Shown: positions 27,015-37,089, numbered from the stretch's first letter. The stretch: DNA of 64,000 bases from Maricurvus nonylphenolicus (GCF_042854845.1 NZ_AP031498.1:3534001-3598000); one strand, 5' to 3'. Notes: generated by a model not told the origin, from the sequence alone. Program-made: numbers and translations.

Positions 27015-28007
27015 ATGCGCCTGTTTCTTGCCCCGATGGAAGGGGTTGTTGACCATCATCTTCGAGAGCTCCTGACCCGTCTGGGCGGCATCGATATTTG
27101 TGTTACTGAGTTCGTACGGGTGACTGAAAACCGCTTACCGGAAAAGGTCTTTAAACGCCTGTGCCCCGAACTGCTCAATCACAGCAAAACCACCGCCGGC
27201 ACGCCCGTGCGTGTACAGTTACTGGGCGGCAAGCCCGGTCCCATGGCCTACAACGCAGCCAAAGTAGCCCGTATGGGAGCCAGTGCTGTAGACCTTAACT
27301 TTGGTTGCCCAGCCAAAACCGTAAACCGCAGCGACGGTGGTGCCTGCCTGCTGGAAACTCCCAACCGGGTTTACGATATTGTAAAAGCGGTACGTGAACG
27401 CGTGCAGGATGATGTGCCTGTAACCGCCAAGATCCGATTAGGGTTTGAGAATCGCGATAATTTTCTGGAAAACGCCCTGGCCGCCTATGAAGCCGGCGCG
27501 AATGAATTGGTGGTACATGCCCGTTCCAAAGCCGATGGCTACCGACCACCCGCCTATTGGGACTATATCCAACGCATTCGCGAGCATATGGATATCCCGG
27601 TGATTGCCAATGGTGAAATTTGGTCTGTGGATGATTTTGTCCGCTGTCGCGAACAATCCGGCAGTGAAGACTTTATGCTGGGGCGTGGACTGTTAGCCCG
27701 CCCGGACCTGGCCTTACAGATTAAAGCTTATTGTGCTGGTGAAGAATATCAGGCGCTGGAATGGCCAGAGGTTTGCGAATACCTCTATCACTTTCACCTG
27801 CAAATTAAAGATATTTATCCGAAAAAGTTTCTCGGCAATCGCATTAAACAGTGGCTGAACTATATGCAACGTAATTACGCCGGCGCTGAGCAGCTGTTTG
27901 AAACCATTAAAAAGCAGCGAGAAGAAGCCGCTATTGAAGCCGCATTTGCCGAACATCTAACCCAAGACACTATTAAAAAACTACGCAATGATTTGCAGGC
28001 AGCGTGA
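27015..28007 (+). CDS. dusC: tRNA-dihydrouridine(16) synthase
   Basis: 330 residues from the ATG at 27015; a GTG ten codons upstream is in frame, but the family starts at MRLFLAPMEG. The catalytic Cys98 is in VDLNFGCPAKTVNRSDGG, the same position as in E. coli DusC. The FMN barrel continues with VTAKIRLG, ELVVHARSKADGY, IPVIANGEIWS and FMLGRGLLARPDL. The C-terminal helical domain has KQWLNYM. It reduces uridine 16 in the tRNA D-loop with NADPH. Its stop overlaps the start of the next gene by one base, an unusual companion (see 28007). Confidence 0.93.
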   Translation: MRLFLAPMEGVVDHHLRELLTRLGGIDICVTEFVRVTENRLPEKVFKRLCPELLNHSKTTAGTPVRVQLLGGKPGPMAYNAAKVARMGASAVDLNFGCPAKTVNRSDGGACLLETPNRVYDIVKAVRERVQDDVPVTAKIRLGFENRDNFLENALAAYEAGANELVVHARSKADGYRPPAYWDYIQRIREHMDIPVIANGEIWSVDDFVRCREQSGSEDFMLGRGLLARPDLALQIKAYCAGEEYQALEWPEVCEYLYHFHLQIKDIYPKKFLGNRIKQWLNYMQRNYAGAEQLFETIKKQREEAAIEAAFAEHLTQDTIKKLRNDLQAA

Positions 28008-28870
28008 TGAAAATTATCTTTAGCCGCAAAGGCTTTGATTCATCCTCCGGTGGTTGCCCTAATCCTATTCTCCCAGATGGCAGCTTAATGCCCCTGCCGA
28101 TTCCCGATCAGCACTCCCCTATTAGTTATGGCGATATTACCGACCACGGTATAAATCTAGGGGAAATGGTCAACGATTTAACCAAAGGTAAAATTACTGC
28201 CAACAACGGTGCGCACCTCGACCCTGATGTGACGAAAACCTCACTAGCGCGCAAGCGAGGCTGGCAAGCAGTGCTAGGGCAACACGGCAGTGCACAGGGA
28301 CACCTGACCAAACAAGGTGTCACTACGGGCGACCTGTTTTTGTTTTTTGGATTATTCCAACCGGTTATCCATACCGACGAAGGCTGGCGTTTTGATAAAC
28401 AACAAAAGCCCCGGCATATGTTTTGGGGTTGGCTTCAGATTGGCGCCAGTTATGCAGTGAGTGAGCTAAAACCACAGCAGCTCAAGTGGGCACACTATCA
28501 CCCCCACTTCTTTTTACCGGAAGAAAAAAACAATACGCTGTATATCGCTGCCGAGCAGCTACAGCTGTCAAAAAAAGTAGAGGGCATTAACGGCGCTGGA
28601 TTATTTAACCGCCCTGCCGATGCTCTGCAACTAACTGCTCCAGATGCCCGTACGCCAAGCCAATGGCAGGTACCCGCCTGGTTATATCCGTCGGAAGGGA
28701 AAATACCGCTCAGTTATCACCATAAGATGGATCGCTGGCAACAGCCAAAGGCCGGACAAAAACACATAGCCCTGCAAGGGGTGGCACGCGGACAAGAGTT
28801 TGTATTGGACACCAGGGATTACCCTCAGGCCAAGCGCTGGGCCCTTAACTTGATCAAAAAAAGTACCTGA
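28007..28870 (+). CDS. Nmad3-like putative nucleotide-modification protein
   Basis: 287 residues. The opening MKIIFSRKGFDSSSGGCPNP followed by PDGSLMPLPIP matches my recollection of the Nmad3 family (nucleotide modification associated domain 3), proposed from comparative genomics to act with enzymes that make modified bases. Conserved-looking features are the early Arg-Lys-Gly-Phe-Asp, GAHLDPD, VTTGDLFLFFGLF and HYHPHFF. No membrane helix or signal is present. Start ATG 28007 overlaps the dusC TGA by one base, so the two are translationally coupled. That hints at a tRNA link for this copy; its biochemical function is not known. Confidence 0.65.
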   Translation: MKIIFSRKGFDSSSGGCPNPILPDGSLMPLPIPDQHSPISYGDITDHGINLGEMVNDLTKGKITANNGAHLDPDVTKTSLARKRGWQAVLGQHGSAQGHLTKQGVTTGDLFLFFGLFQPVIHTDEGWRFDKQQKPRHMFWGWLQIGASYAVSELKPQQLKWAHYHPHFFLPEEKNNTLYIAAEQLQLSKKVEGINGAGLFNRPADALQLTAPDARTPSQWQVPAWLYPSEGKIPLSYHHKMDRWQQPKAGQKHIALQGVARGQEFVLDTRDYPQAKRWALNLIKKST

Positions 28871-28883
28871 TAAAGAAACACGC

Positions 28884-30311
28884 CTAGCCTTGTTGCGCAT
28901 CGGCCATTTGTCGATACAGACCACGTGCCATCCAGAACAATACAATAACGCCCAGAATCAAACTGGCCCATAACGCTACTTGCTTCCATCCAAAGGGTAA
29001 CGGCGGTTGCAATTTTATCTCGCCACCTAACTCTCGGAAGCGGTTTGTGCGCGCCGGACGCTCCAAAAACTGGCGCTGTTGCTTGGGGGTTAAGGCTTTA
29101 TATAAATCCTTAAGATCTGAATTGCTGTAGCTAACCTGAGGGTTACCCCAGGCTAATAAATAAGGTTCCCGACCTTCTCGCACAAAGGTTAAACGCCCCG
29201 GCGTCCAAGCCATCTGCATACGCCATTGCTTCAGTTGTTCGGCAGTGACACCAGAATCCAATTCGATACGCCAGAACCGGTCCCTTACCGAAGTGAAGTC
29301 TAAAGCTTCACTGGCAATTGTTTTCCCCTCATCAAATTGAAGCGTGTACTGAATCAAATCACCGCGCCAGCGCCAGTGATCCCTTTCGTCGTCTCGGGAC
29401 AGCACGCGGCCAGACATAAAACCATTATCGGAGTTCGGCTGTAATGTTAACCCCGTTACCGGCAATTGTGTTTGGTTGCTAAATTCAATAACACTTTTTT
29501 CATCTTCAGCCACTTGCCAGCGATTATCGAGGGAAGACCACTGCTGATCATCCTTTAGCAGTCGATCTTGGAGAATGGCTTCTACGCCTTGGAATTCAAC
29601 TTCCTGATCTTGTTGCCAACTGATACGCCAGTAGCGTTTAGCCTTGCGCCTTTGCGATCGAGAAATGTCGACATCCGTTTTGCCAATCTGTTGCCCCTGC
29701 CAGGTCAGACGCGACAGGCTTTCATTTTCAATCCAGGGTTTCCAATGTAACAGATCAGCACTGGTTTCAATCCGTAAGCCTTCAATAAACCCCTGTTGAG
29801 GGGTATCCCAGGAAAATGCCAAACCACGCAATTGATTACGTTTTGCTTTTAACCAGTTTTCCGGCAAGGCAATCACATAGGCCACGAGAGTTTCACCGGT
29901 TTTTACCTGGTCAGTATTATCTGACAACTGAATTTCAGTACGCCCGGATTCACGGTTAATAGCCAACTGCAAGCCAGCAGTATCTTCTAATTGATTCGCC
30001 ATTAAGGGGAATAAAGACAATGGCTCCCGTGTCGGCTCTTTCTCCACTTTTTCCAACACCTGCCGATCCATAGGTACCGCTATACCATCGGCATTAAAAA
30101 CGCGTAAGTCTGCCCCTGTCTCGGATGCCTGTTGATGATAAACCGCCGCAGGTAAGATCACAGATTGCAAGGGTAACTGATGGGACAAATTGATTTGCGC
30201 CCCATACGCCAAATCATCCGGCAAAGGATTTTCCAGCTCATCCGCCTGAGCCATAGGGCAAACCATCAATAGACTACAAGCTAAACGTTTGAGGTAAGGT
30301 GTTAACTTCAT
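28884..30311 (-). CDS. DUF3999 family protein
   Basis: 475 residues with a signal peptide (LKRLACSLLMVCPMAQA), a large beta-rich periplasmic region and one C-terminal membrane helix (WASLILGVIVLFWMARGL). Mid-protein repeats of the type RLTWQGQQIG and YWRISWQQ suggest discoidin-like strands. This is the usual partner of DUF2339 proteins; its ATG overlaps the end of the DUF2339 gene by four bases (ATGA). Together they probably form an inner-membrane/periplasmic assembly of unknown role, perhaps in envelope polysaccharide or lipid metabolism. Confidence 0.85.
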   Translation of the reverse strand: MKLTPYLKRLACSLLMVCPMAQADELENPLPDDLAYGAQINLSHQLPLQSVILPAAVYHQQASETGADLRVFNADGIAVPMDRQVLEKVEKEPTREPLSLFPLMANQLEDTAGLQLAINRESGRTEIQLSDNTDQVKTGETLVAYVIALPENWLKAKRNQLRGLAFSWDTPQQGFIEGLRIETSADLLHWKPWIENESLSRLTWQGQQIGKTDVDISRSQRRKAKRYWRISWQQDQEVEFQGVEAILQDRLLKDDQQWSSLDNRWQVAEDEKSVIEFSNQTQLPVTGLTLQPNSDNGFMSGRVLSRDDERDHWRWRGDLIQYTLQFDEGKTIASEALDFTSVRDRFWRIELDSGVTAEQLKQWRMQMAWTPGRLTFVREGREPYLLAWGNPQVSYSNSDLKDLYKALTPKQQRQFLERPARTNRFRELGGEIKLQPPLPFGWKQVALWASLILGVIVLFWMARGLYRQMADAQQG

Positions 30312-33082
30312 TTGCTTGCTCCTGCGCTGCCTTCTGCGCCTTCTTCTGCGCCTTCTTGTACGATAGCCTCTTCATCTTGCCTGGGCGGTATAGGTGAAAC
30401 ATAACCAATAATTAATAACAGTGTACCCACTACAATAAAGGAAATAATCGATTCAAGGGTTTCACTGTCGGCCAAGTCGATAACAAATAATTTCAGTACC
30501 ACCACACCGATCAAACCGGCAGCCACCAACCAGGCATAACGCATTTGCTGGCGGGAAGACCACACCATTAACGCCAAGCCAAGCAGCGTCCAGAATACTG
30601 ACAAGCAGGCTTGAACCAAGGCGCTGTTAAACATCGGCTCCAGGTAATAGGACACCGCAAAATAATGATGCAGGCTGCGCAGTAATACCGCATTCAGCCA
30701 GACGAAGATCAAACCTCCGATAAGCGCGATGACTCCCATAGGCAAACGAGGATCACGTTTTAACAAGTCACCGGATTGCTGCTCCTGATACCACCAGCGT
30801 AACAATCCAATAAATACCAGCACCTGAACCAGATCCAATGGGTTCATAAAGGGTATATACGTTAACGGCGTCACATCACCATTGATACTACTACCGATCA
30901 AGGTAGCTAAGACAAGAGCCGGTAACAATGGCAAAATCGCCAAAGTGCGATAGCCGTTGTCAGCCACCCGAAATGGCCAGAACTGACCGTGAAGAATTTT
31001 AACCAAGGCCGCCAATAGCGGAATAACCGCACAGGCCCATGCCCAGGAATTACCCAGCAAACCGTAGTCATCAGCAAGCCAATGGGCAAATACCGATAGC
31101 ACAAGCACCACCGACCATATACTAAGACCATGCAACCATTGTAACCCCAGAGGCTGTTCTGCTTTTTGATTGATGCGATATAGCAAACCGTAAATCGCCA
31201 ACCAGGTTACCGGCCATGCCCAAGCAAAACCTTCAGCAAAAGGCTGCGGTAAATCTGCAACCGTGTAGAGTGCAAACAGCACTACCATGCCAATCAAACC
31301 ATGGGGACTGAAATATACAGGCCGCCATTGCACTCGCTCCGCCAGGGCACGGAATCCCACAGCCGTTACGGCAAAGAACACCAGGCTCACCGCATCTTCA
31401 GTAACGCCCAACACACGGTGAATTTCCTGAATCCCACTGCCCAACCACCAGAGTACAGCCCAGACCAAAAACGGTAATGAGACTTTGCTTTGCCAAGCAG
31501 CCGTATTCCCGGTTTCGACAAAATGGCGATAGAGATAATAACTGCTGAACAAGCCAGCAACGGCGACAAACAGAGCGCTCATATAAACACTGTTAATGAT
31601 GGCGGGGGCATCGTAAGACGGATGCTGCTCTATTAAAAATGCCACACCGGCTATCAGCTGTAGAGATAGCGCAAATGCCGTACCCAATTGTCGCTGCTGA
31701 CGAATACTCACCCAGGCTACGGCTGCACCTTCAAGCGCCCAGGCCGTAGCGATCCACTCGCCATCCAATGCAAAGGGAATCACCAAGGTGGCAAACAATA
31801 CCCCCAACGCCAGATAGGATTCCAGCAGCAGGCGCATGGAATCCCCCATACGCTGCCACAGATAACGGGTCAGCCCTAAATAAAACAACCCCAGAGCAAA
31901 CGCCGACCAGGCCAGGCCGTATTCCATATCCTTAACCAGAGCCGCCTGAAGCGAAAAAGCTACCAGCGGTAAACCAAAGACCAGCGAGCCATCGACATAG
32001 CCGATCTGTTTGTGAGTATGACCGCGAGCAAACAAAGTACCGATAATGGCGTAGAAGAGAAAAAACAGAATCAGGAAGATCTGACAACTAAGATAATCCG
32101 CCTCGTGGTAGCGGTCTACGCCCCAAAAACTGGCAATCACAAAGGTAAAACCAAAACCCACCAGATTCAGTAAGCGCCAGTGTTTAAATGCCGCAATAAA
32201 CACAATGCCCGCATTCAGCACCGCGTAAAAGCTAAATAAGGCAATATGACTGCCCTCACCCGTAGAGGTCAGCACCGGCGCCAAAAAGCCTCCACTCACA
32301 GCCAAAATAGCCAGCGAACGGGCATCCTGCCAAATGGCCAACAGTGCCGATAACACCACCATCACCAGCAACAGCCCAAATACCAATCCCGCCGGTAATA
32401 ATTCATACAACCGTAAACTGGCAAACAGAGTCAGGTACAAAATACCCACGCCACCGCCCTGCATTACCAGGGCATAGGTTTTCCGGGCCAACCGCAGTCG
32501 CCAACCGGTGACCAGTAAAGCAATACCGCCCAAGGCCACGCCGGCTATACGCAACTCAATAGGCAGCATGCTATTTTCAGCCGCGTAGCGCAGCAAAAAG
32601 GCAACACCGAAAAACAGCACTATCACGCCGACCCGAACGATCAGGTTACCTTCGGTGAAGTAGGACTTGACGGTATCGGTAAGCCAGTTGATACCGCGTT
32701 CGAGCGGGCTTGTCTTGGGTTTATCCTCCTCAGCGTCCAGAGAAAGATCCAGATTCAGTGCAGGGGATTCGGTAGCCTGAGGAGTGGAAGGTTCGGCTGC
32801 TGCGACTTCGATAGGGGAAGGTTCTGTAGTGACCGAGGCTGAAGGCTTTACCGACTCAGATTGCGGTTTGATCTCTTCTTCGGGCTCAGATTTAGGCTCT
32901 GATCTACTTTCAGGAGCTGGCACTTTAACGTAGGACTGCCGCGCCTGATCCAGTATTGCGAGACGATTGCGTAGGGTCTCGACTTCCCTGCCCAAATTAC
33001 TGACCCGTACCAGCAAATAAACCACCGCAAAGGGCACCGCCAATACCACCAGCCCCAAGAGCACAAAGAATCCTTCATCCAT
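30308..33082 (-). CDS. DUF2339 multi-pass membrane protein
   Basis: About 924 residues from the ATG at 33082, which has AGGA eight bases before it; an ATG three codons upstream is possible. An N-terminal membrane anchor is followed by a coiled section (REVETLRNRLAILDQ) and a Pro/Glu/Ser-rich linker to about residue 130. A very long series of membrane helices (over 20 hydrophobic segments) fills the rest. It is an inner-membrane protein of unknown function and co-translated with DUF3999. The linker has long acidic repeats (SEPKSEPEEEIKPQSE). Confidence 0.87.
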   Translation of the reverse strand: MDEGFFVLLGLVVLAVPFAVVYLLVRVSNLGREVETLRNRLAILDQARQSYVKVPAPESRSEPKSEPEEEIKPQSESVKPSASVTTEPSPIEVAAAEPSTPQATESPALNLDLSLDAEEDKPKTSPLERGINWLTDTVKSYFTEGNLIVRVGVIVLFFGVAFLLRYAAENSMLPIELRIAGVALGGIALLVTGWRLRLARKTYALVMQGGGVGILYLTLFASLRLYELLPAGLVFGLLLVMVVLSALLAIWQDARSLAILAVSGGFLAPVLTSTGEGSHIALFSFYAVLNAGIVFIAAFKHWRLLNLVGFGFTFVIASFWGVDRYHEADYLSCQIFLILFFLFYAIIGTLFARGHTHKQIGYVDGSLVFGLPLVAFSLQAALVKDMEYGLAWSAFALGLFYLGLTRYLWQRMGDSMRLLLESYLALGVLFATLVIPFALDGEWIATAWALEGAAVAWVSIRQQRQLGTAFALSLQLIAGVAFLIEQHPSYDAPAIINSVYMSALFVAVAGLFSSYYLYRHFVETGNTAAWQSKVSLPFLVWAVLWWLGSGIQEIHRVLGVTEDAVSLVFFAVTAVGFRALAERVQWRPVYFSPHGLIGMVVLFALYTVADLPQPFAEGFAWAWPVTWLAIYGLLYRINQKAEQPLGLQWLHGLSIWSVVLVLSVFAHWLADDYGLLGNSWAWACAVIPLLAALVKILHGQFWPFRVADNGYRTLAILPLLPALVLATLIGSSINGDVTPLTYIPFMNPLDLVQVLVFIGLLRWWYQEQQSGDLLKRDPRLPMGVIALIGGLIFVWLNAVLLRSLHHYFAVSYYLEPMFNSALVQACLSVFWTLLGLALMVWSSRQQMRYAWLVAAGLIGVVVLKLFVIDLADSETLESIISFIVVGTLLLIIGYVSPIPPRQDEEAIVQEGAEEGAEGSAGASK

Positions 33083-33229
33083 CAGCAACATCCTTTATTC
33101 CAGAGGACTAAATCCTACCATTATTTACCCCTCTGGCCACAGGAACGAGTTAGCACTCGGTATTAGCCGCCAGCCCCTATTCAGGCTAAAATACACGGTT
33201 TACGATTTACCGACCTCGAGAGCCTCCCT

Positions 33230-34573
33230 TTGGACGACACCCAAGCAATACAAGCCTTTACCGATCTCCCTTTGCACGACCGCCTGTTTAAGGCCCTGGA
33301 AGCCAAAGGCTTCGACACGCCTACGCCCGTGCAGGCCCAGGCCATCCCCGAGGTATTAGCCAATAAGGATCTCGCCGCCAGCGCTGAAACCGGTAGCGGT
33401 AAGACAGCCGCGTTTGTATTGCCGATATTACATAAGCTGCTGCAAAAGGATGCCCCCAAGAGCGGTACCCGTGCCCTGATTCTGGCTCCTACCCGCGAGC
33501 TGGCCCGCCAGATCTTTAAAAATGTGAAGGATCTGTCTGCCTTTACTCGCCTGCAAGCCGCTGTTATCTCCGGTGGCCAGGAATTCAAATTCCAAAAGGC
33601 CTTGTTCCGTAAAAACCCGGAAATCATCATCGCCACCCCCGGCCGCCTGGTAGAACATATCGAAAAGGGTTCTACCGATTTTGATGACCTGGAAGTGCTG
33701 GTGATTGATGAAGCCGACCGCATGTTTGATATGGGCCTGGTAGAAGACGTACTGAAAATCGCCGATAGCTGTACTCCTGAGCGCCAGACTTTGTTGTTCT
33801 CAGCTACCCTCGAAAACAGCTTCCACCTGCCACGAGTCATGGAAAAGGTGCTGGTTGATCCGGTTACCCTAAGCCTGGCCCCCAAACGTGAAGCCAACCA
33901 GAATATTCTGCAGCAGATTGTCCTGTCCGATGATGATCGCCATAAGAGCATGCAGACTGACAAGCTGCTGAAAGATCACGACTACGACAAGGCTGTGGTC
34001 TTTACCAACACCAAAGCCGGTGCCAATAAACTTGCTGGCTGGTTGCGCTACAGAGATGTAAAAGTCGGCGTATTACACGGCGATATGGATCAGGATGCCC
34101 GTAACCAGGAAATGAACCGCCTGCGCCGCGGTGGCATTAAAGTGCTGGTAGCTACCGATGTTGCCTCCCGAGGCCTGGATGTGAACGGCATTGATCTGGT
34201 GATTAACTTTGATATGCCCCGCGATGGTGATGACTATATTCACCGTATTGGCCGAACCGGTCGTGCCGGTGAAAGTGGAACCGCAATTTCACTGATTAAC
34301 AGCAGTGAATGGAATTTGATGGCGCGTATTGAGCGTTATATCAAGGGTGACTTCAAGCGTATTGTGGTTAAAGGCCTGGAGGCCAAGTACAAAGGCCCGG
34401 ACAAGGTTAAAAGCAGCGGTAAGGCTGCGGGCAAGAAAAAAACCAAAGCTACGACTAAAGGCAAGAATGCCAAGAACGATTCTAAACCAAAGACCAAGGT
34501 TCGTGCGCGTGATACCAAAAATATTGGTAAGCGTCGGGAGCCTTCACGTAAGAAGTTTGGTGATGAGGTATAA
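33230..34573 (+). CDS. DEAD-box RNA helicase
   Basis: 447 residues. The motifs in order: Q motif (FDTPTPVQAQAIP), motif I SAETGSGKT, Ia PTRELARQ, II VIDEADRMFD, III FSATLEN, IV VVFTNTK, V ATDVASRGLDV, VI HRIGRTGRAG. A basic, Lys/Ala/Thr-rich tail of about 70 residues follows, typical of RhlE/SrmB-type helicases that bind ribosomal or structured RNA. No ATG lies near the start; a TTG at 33230 is the only suitable start seen. A 261-codon frame antisense to it is a shadow. The gene stands alone and is divergent from DUF2339. Confidence 0.92.
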   Translation: MDDTQAIQAFTDLPLHDRLFKALEAKGFDTPTPVQAQAIPEVLANKDLAASAETGSGKTAAFVLPILHKLLQKDAPKSGTRALILAPTRELARQIFKNVKDLSAFTRLQAAVISGGQEFKFQKALFRKNPEIIIATPGRLVEHIEKGSTDFDDLEVLVIDEADRMFDMGLVEDVLKIADSCTPERQTLLFSATLENSFHLPRVMEKVLVDPVTLSLAPKREANQNILQQIVLSDDDRHKSMQTDKLLKDHDYDKAVVFTNTKAGANKLAGWLRYRDVKVGVLHGDMDQDARNQEMNRLRRGGIKVLVATDVASRGLDVNGIDLVINFDMPRDGDDYIHRIGRTGRAGESGTAISLINSSEWNLMARIERYIKGDFKRIVVKGLEAKYKGPDKVKSSGKAAGKKKTKATTKGKNAKNDSKPKTKVRARDTKNIGKRREPSRKKFGDEV

Positions 34574-34588
34574 AAATATATAGAAACG

Positions 34589-34615
34589 GGGGTCTGACCC
34601 TGCGGGTCAGACCCC
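34589..34615. repeat. GGGGTCTGACCC hairpin after helicase gene
   Basis: GGGGTCTGACCC (34589-34600) and GGGTCAGACCCC (34604-34615) form a perfect 12-bp stem with a TGC loop. It lies between the convergent helicase and DUF3144 genes. There is no following T run. The motif is one I have seen as a dispersed intergenic hairpin in proteobacteria, so it may be a repeat that doubles as a terminator. Confidence 0.7.
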
Positions 34616-34635
34616 AGATCCCTTCAAGACGCCGA

Positions 34636-34923
34636 TTACTCAGCGTCCTTCATATAGATCTTGTAGTTTTCCAGATAGTCCGCCAGATTGGAATCGAGCA
34701 TGGTTTCAAACTGCTGCATCAGCATATCTTTGATCTCACCCTGCTCTTCCTTAAACTGCTTACGCTCTTCAGTCGCTGCTGCTGCGGTATAAGCTGCAAA
34801 GCGTGCTGCTGCATATAACAGCGCATCACTGACTAACACAGTATCGGCGTCAGAGGTTTTCTGATTGGCGCTGCCAATCATCTCTTCAGCCAGATCCCAA
34901 AACTGTTCTTCGTTATTCGACAT
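34636..34923 (-). CDS. DUF3144 domain protein
   Basis: 95 residues, wholly helical and acidic. The FWDLAEEMI start, the ALLYAAARFAAY middle and the NLADYLENYKIYM end fit DUF3144, a small cytoplasmic family of unknown function. It lies 38 bases after fklB on the same strand, so the two are probably co-transcribed. A weak AGGA lies 13 bases before the ATG. Confidence 0.78.
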   Translation of the reverse strand: MSNNEEQFWDLAEEMIGSANQKTSDADTVLVSDALLYAAARFAAYTAAAATEERKQFKEEQGEIKDMLMQQFETMLDSNLADYLENYKIYMKDAE

Positions 34924-34961
34924 AACTGACTATTTTATCCTACGAATCTATTCTACGAAGC

Positions 34962-35579
34962 TTATACGATATCCAGCAGCTCTACTTCAAAGACCAGAGC
35001 AGCGTAAGGACCAATAGCACCACCTGCACCACGCTCGCCGTAGGCCAGGTTGTACGGAATGTGCAGGCGCCACTTGGAACCCTGTGGCATCAACTGCAGT
35101 GCTTCGGTCCAGCCGGCAATAACGCCGTTTACTGGGAATTCTGCAGGCTGGCCACGCTGAACGGAGCTGTCAAACACAGTGCCGTCAATCAGGGTGCCAT
35201 GGTAGTGAGTACGCACAGTGTCAGTCGCGCTTGGCTTGGCACCGGTACCTTCGGTCAGAATCTCGTACTGCAGGCCAGAAGCGGTTACAGTGATTTCATC
35301 ACGCTTGGCGTTCTCGGCCAGGTAAGCTTCGCCGTCAGCGGCCATAGTCTTGGCTTTTTCAGCTTCTTCAGCCTGCAGGCGACCCTGGATTTCACGGAAG
35401 GCTTCATTGATTAACTCAGCTTCAACCTGGCTGGCAACGCCGTTAATGGCATCGGTAAAACCGGCCAGGGCAGCTTCGGTATCAAAACCCTGGAAAGGGG
35501 CATTGGCTAATTGATCGCCCATTTGGCGGCCAATGCCATAGCTGGCTTGCTGCTCCTGGGTGGTAAATTTATCTGACAT
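34962..35579 (-). CDS. fklB: FKBP-type peptidyl-prolyl isomerase
   Basis: 205 residues. A helical N-terminal dimerisation domain (ASYGIGRQMGDQLA) leads to a long helix rich in Glu and Ala, then the FKBP domain (VRTHYHGTLIDGTVFDSS, PVNGVIAGWTEALQLMPQGSKWRLHIP, YGERGAGGAIGPYAALVFEVELL). No signal peptide is present, so it is the cytoplasmic FklB type and not periplasmic FkpA. It catalyses proline isomerisation and has chaperone activity. It is the probable first gene of a two-gene unit with DUF3144. Confidence 0.9.
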   Translation of the reverse strand: MSDKFTTQEQQASYGIGRQMGDQLANAPFQGFDTEAALAGFTDAINGVASQVEAELINEAFREIQGRLQAEEAEKAKTMAADGEAYLAENAKRDEITVTASGLQYEILTEGTGAKPSATDTVRTHYHGTLIDGTVFDSSVQRGQPAEFPVNGVIAGWTEALQLMPQGSKWRLHIPYNLAYGERGAGGAIGPYAALVFEVELLDIV

Positions 35580-35669
35580 AACGACCTACTCTTCGATATG
35601 AGGGTTAGAAAGGGCCGGGATTCTACCACAGCCAGCCCTTACAAACCCGTTTTTCGACACTGTCAGATC

Positions 35670-36917
35670 TTACCCATAAAGGGCATTTGCCATCAGCAGG
35701 GTCCAGACGTAGCCCACCGTGTAGGCCACCAACAACGCAGGGGTATAGCGCAGGTAGGAGACAAAGGTCATCTCCTTTATCTTGCTCATCACAATGATGC
35801 CCGCCGCCGAGCCAATCGCCAGCAACGAACCGCCCACACCTACGGCATAGGTCAGCGCCAGCCAGTCCGGGGTCAACAGCTCTGGTGAGGCCTTGAGCAA
35901 GGCTGCAGTAAGGGGCACGTTATCCAGCAAGGCCGAGGCCGCACCGGCAACAAAGTTGGAATAGCGAGGATCAAAGTCTGCGTACAGCTGAGCCACTGAT
36001 GCCAGCACACCAATCTCTTTTAACATGCCTACTAACAGCAGAATCCCCAGGAAGAATAGAAGCGTGTCGTACTCAATCTGGCGGATATATTCGAGGATTT
36101 TGGTCTGCTCTTTATCGGTTTTCACCGTACGTCCTACCAGGAACATGACCGACAAGCCGGATAAGAAGGTCAGTACCGGCGGCACCCCAAACAGCACATT
36201 AAACAGCATGGTGCAGATAATGGTAGCGAAGAAGATCACCGCAATCGCGATATCCACATAGGTGAATTGGCGCTCAACCACCTCGGTGGATACCTCTCCC
36301 TTCATCCCCCAGCAGAACATAATCGCCAACACCACCACACTCACTGCAGACGGTAGCACCAGGGTCAGCAACTGTGACATTTCCACATGGCCAGCCAGGA
36401 AGATCATCAGGGTAGTAACATCACCGGTAATCAGTGCCACGCCCCCGGAGTTCACCGCAAATACCACCAAAGCTGCCATTTTTAAGCGCGTTTTGCCGTC
36501 CAAATTGAACGACTGCACTAACCCAAGGCTTACCAAAGTGGCCGTGACATTATCGCAAATGGCGGACAAAACCAGCGCAAATATGGCGACCAGAAACATC
36601 AGCTTGCGCATGGTAAGCTGACTCGGGAACAGACGCTGTACAAAAGACTGAATCATGCCCTTGGCATTGAGGTAGGCCACAAAGGTCATGGTGGACATCA
36701 GGAACAACCACAGGGTGGCGATTTCCAACAGGTTTTCATCCAATTGATGATGAATCAGCTTTTGCTCTTCGCCTGTTGCTGCAGACATAAAAAGGATAAG
36801 CCAGGACATACAACCAAAAAACAGGGTCGTTTTGGCTTTATTGATATGAATAACTTCTTCAAAAACGATACTTAATAAGGCCAGTACCGCCAGGCCGATC
36901 AGGAAAGAATCTAACAT
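35670..36917 (-). CDS. nhaD: Na+/H+ antiporter NhaD
   Basis: 415 residues from the ATG at 36917; an upstream in-frame extension of 18 residues is Gly-rich and unlikely. About 12 membrane helices are present. Conserved ion-transporter-superfamily features are the FEEVIHINKAKTTLFFG start, SAICDNVTATLVSLGLVQ, FAVNSGGVALITGDVTTLMIF, and SALLDNVPLTAAL with the second Asp-Asn pair. It exports Na+ (or Li+) in exchange for protons in the inner membrane, fitting a marine cell with the OadGAB sodium pump. Confidence 0.92.
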   Translation of the reverse strand: MLDSFLIGLAVLALLSIVFEEVIHINKAKTTLFFGCMSWLILFMSAATGEEQKLIHHQLDENLLEIATLWLFLMSTMTFVAYLNAKGMIQSFVQRLFPSQLTMRKLMFLVAIFALVLSAICDNVTATLVSLGLVQSFNLDGKTRLKMAALVVFAVNSGGVALITGDVTTLMIFLAGHVEMSQLLTLVLPSAVSVVVLAIMFCWGMKGEVSTEVVERQFTYVDIAIAVIFFATIICTMLFNVLFGVPPVLTFLSGLSVMFLVGRTVKTDKEQTKILEYIRQIEYDTLLFFLGILLLVGMLKEIGVLASVAQLYADFDPRYSNFVAGAASALLDNVPLTAALLKASPELLTPDWLALTYAVGVGGSLLAIGSAAGIIVMSKIKEMTFVSYLRYTPALLVAYTVGYVWTLLMANALYG

Positions 36918-37089
36918 GCCACCGGATTCAGTCGTGAGCCCTCCCCCACCAGAGGCTCGATAGTTGGGCACGCCTGGAATAATTATAGTGTGGGCGTGAA
37001 TTTGCCGCGCATAAGACCATAATCCCCCTGCAAAAACAAGGGCTTTAGGCTAAAGTCTAACGCCCTCACAGGGGAGTTTGTGTAAGTAG

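Noticed and set aside
33181..33963. A 260-codon minus-strand frame over the DEAD-box helicase
   Set aside because: Antisense shadow rich in Ser and Arg; the helicase motifs on the other strand are complete.
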